DNA from: Xanthomonas rydalmerensis
GTDB lineage: Bacteria > Pseudomonadota > Gammaproteobacteria > Xanthomonadales > Xanthomonadaceae
NCBI RefSeq assembly: GCF_033170385.1
Contig: NZ_CP126170.1
Coordinates: forward strand, 2,442,001-2,506,000
Length of the DNA stretch: 64,000 nucleotides
Reading direction: 5' to 3'
The position numbers and the translations under genes are program-made. A model generated the notes under the pieces. That model ran no database searches and was not told the origin of the DNA. It saw only the letters and a program-made list of their open reading frames with translations. Below are positions 63,848 through 64,000 of this stretch, one piece after another. How positions within the stretch are numbered: the stretch's first letter is position 1; each line of letters begins with the position of its first letter.

Positions 63848-64000
63848 GCGCCGCCTGCTGCTGGTGCTGCTGTTGCTCGGCGCCGCGGCGCTGGCCACCG
63901 GCCTGTTCGTGCTGGCCCTGCAGCACAACATCAGCTACCTGTTCACGCCGAGCCAGGTGCAGGCCGGCGCGGCCAAGGATTACCGGGTGTTCCGGCTCGG
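63831..64000 (+). CDS. ccmE: Haem chaperone CcmE (5' part)
   Basis: The first 56 residues of CcmE: basic N-terminus, one membrane helix (about 8-30), then [15 protein letters not shown] typical of the periplasmic chaperone domain. The haem-binding His lies beyond the window. Confidence 0.92.
   Translation, partial: MHPTRKRRLLLVLLLLGAAALATGLFVLALQHNISYLFTPSQVQAGAAKDYRVFRL

Overview
GC-rich chromosomal window from a gammaproteobacterium, most likely Xanthomonadaceae (Xanthomonas or a close relative). This rests on a LOV histidine-kinase hybrid resembling the Xanthomonas blue-light receptor, the family-typical extragenic palindrome with arms GTAGGAGCGGCTTCAGCC, dense ATGA/TGATG gene overlaps and overall gene repertoire. 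No database search was run. Both ends cut genes: an FAD oxidoreductase on the left and ccmE on the right.

Layout. 0-10 kb: FAD oxidoreductase, small protein, LOV-kinase, Tex, a 1280-residue PAS/GAF hybrid kinase and a single-domain receiver. 9.9-11.0 kb: tRNA-Leu, then a tandemly duplicated tRNA-Ala/tRNA-Glu pair. 11.1-21.8 kb: RND efflux operon (outer-membrane factor, MipA-like protein, adaptor, pump, lipoprotein hydrolase), divergent from an OmpR-type two-component pair. 22.4-27.6 kb: accessory-looking catabolic island (epoxide hydrolase/TetR, FAD monooxygenase/LysR, a membrane-anchored unknown), bounded on the left by a broken copy of the 3' end of the gene at 27.8-28.6 kb. 27.8-32.4 kb: zinc-type operon resembling Vibrio ZrgABCDE, with a candidate Zur site. 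32.5-35.5 kb: small proteins and a secreted phospholipase D-family protein.

35.6-64 kb looks like one coordinated locus: an ABC exporter and HprK-like kinase; a B12/radical-SAM enzyme with a nucleotidyltransferase; a 15-gene surface-glycan operon (FdtA/FdtB/FdtC-type amino-sugar enzymes, Wzx, Wzy, Wzz, glycosyltransferases, methyltransferases, second B12/radical-SAM enzyme, amidohydrolase); a redox operon (cytochrome b561, outer-membrane cytochrome-porin resembling Cyc2, cytochrome c, outer-membrane protein); then ECF sigma, zinc-type anti-sigma, subtilisin-like lipoprotein and ccmCDE.

Main discovery: a two-block promoter-like motif, GCAACC-N15-GGCAC (tolerating TCAACC and CGCAC), occurs with exactly the same 15-base spacing six times in this locus. 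The copies lie ahead of the sigma gene itself, divergently ahead of the redox and glycan operons, inside the glycan operon at its only large gap, and divergently ahead of the HprK/ABC and radical-SAM/nucleotidyltransferase operons. I infer that the ECF factor autoregulates and co-regulates the whole locus, joining envelope glycan synthesis to an extracytoplasmic electron-transfer chain with its own haem-maturation genes.
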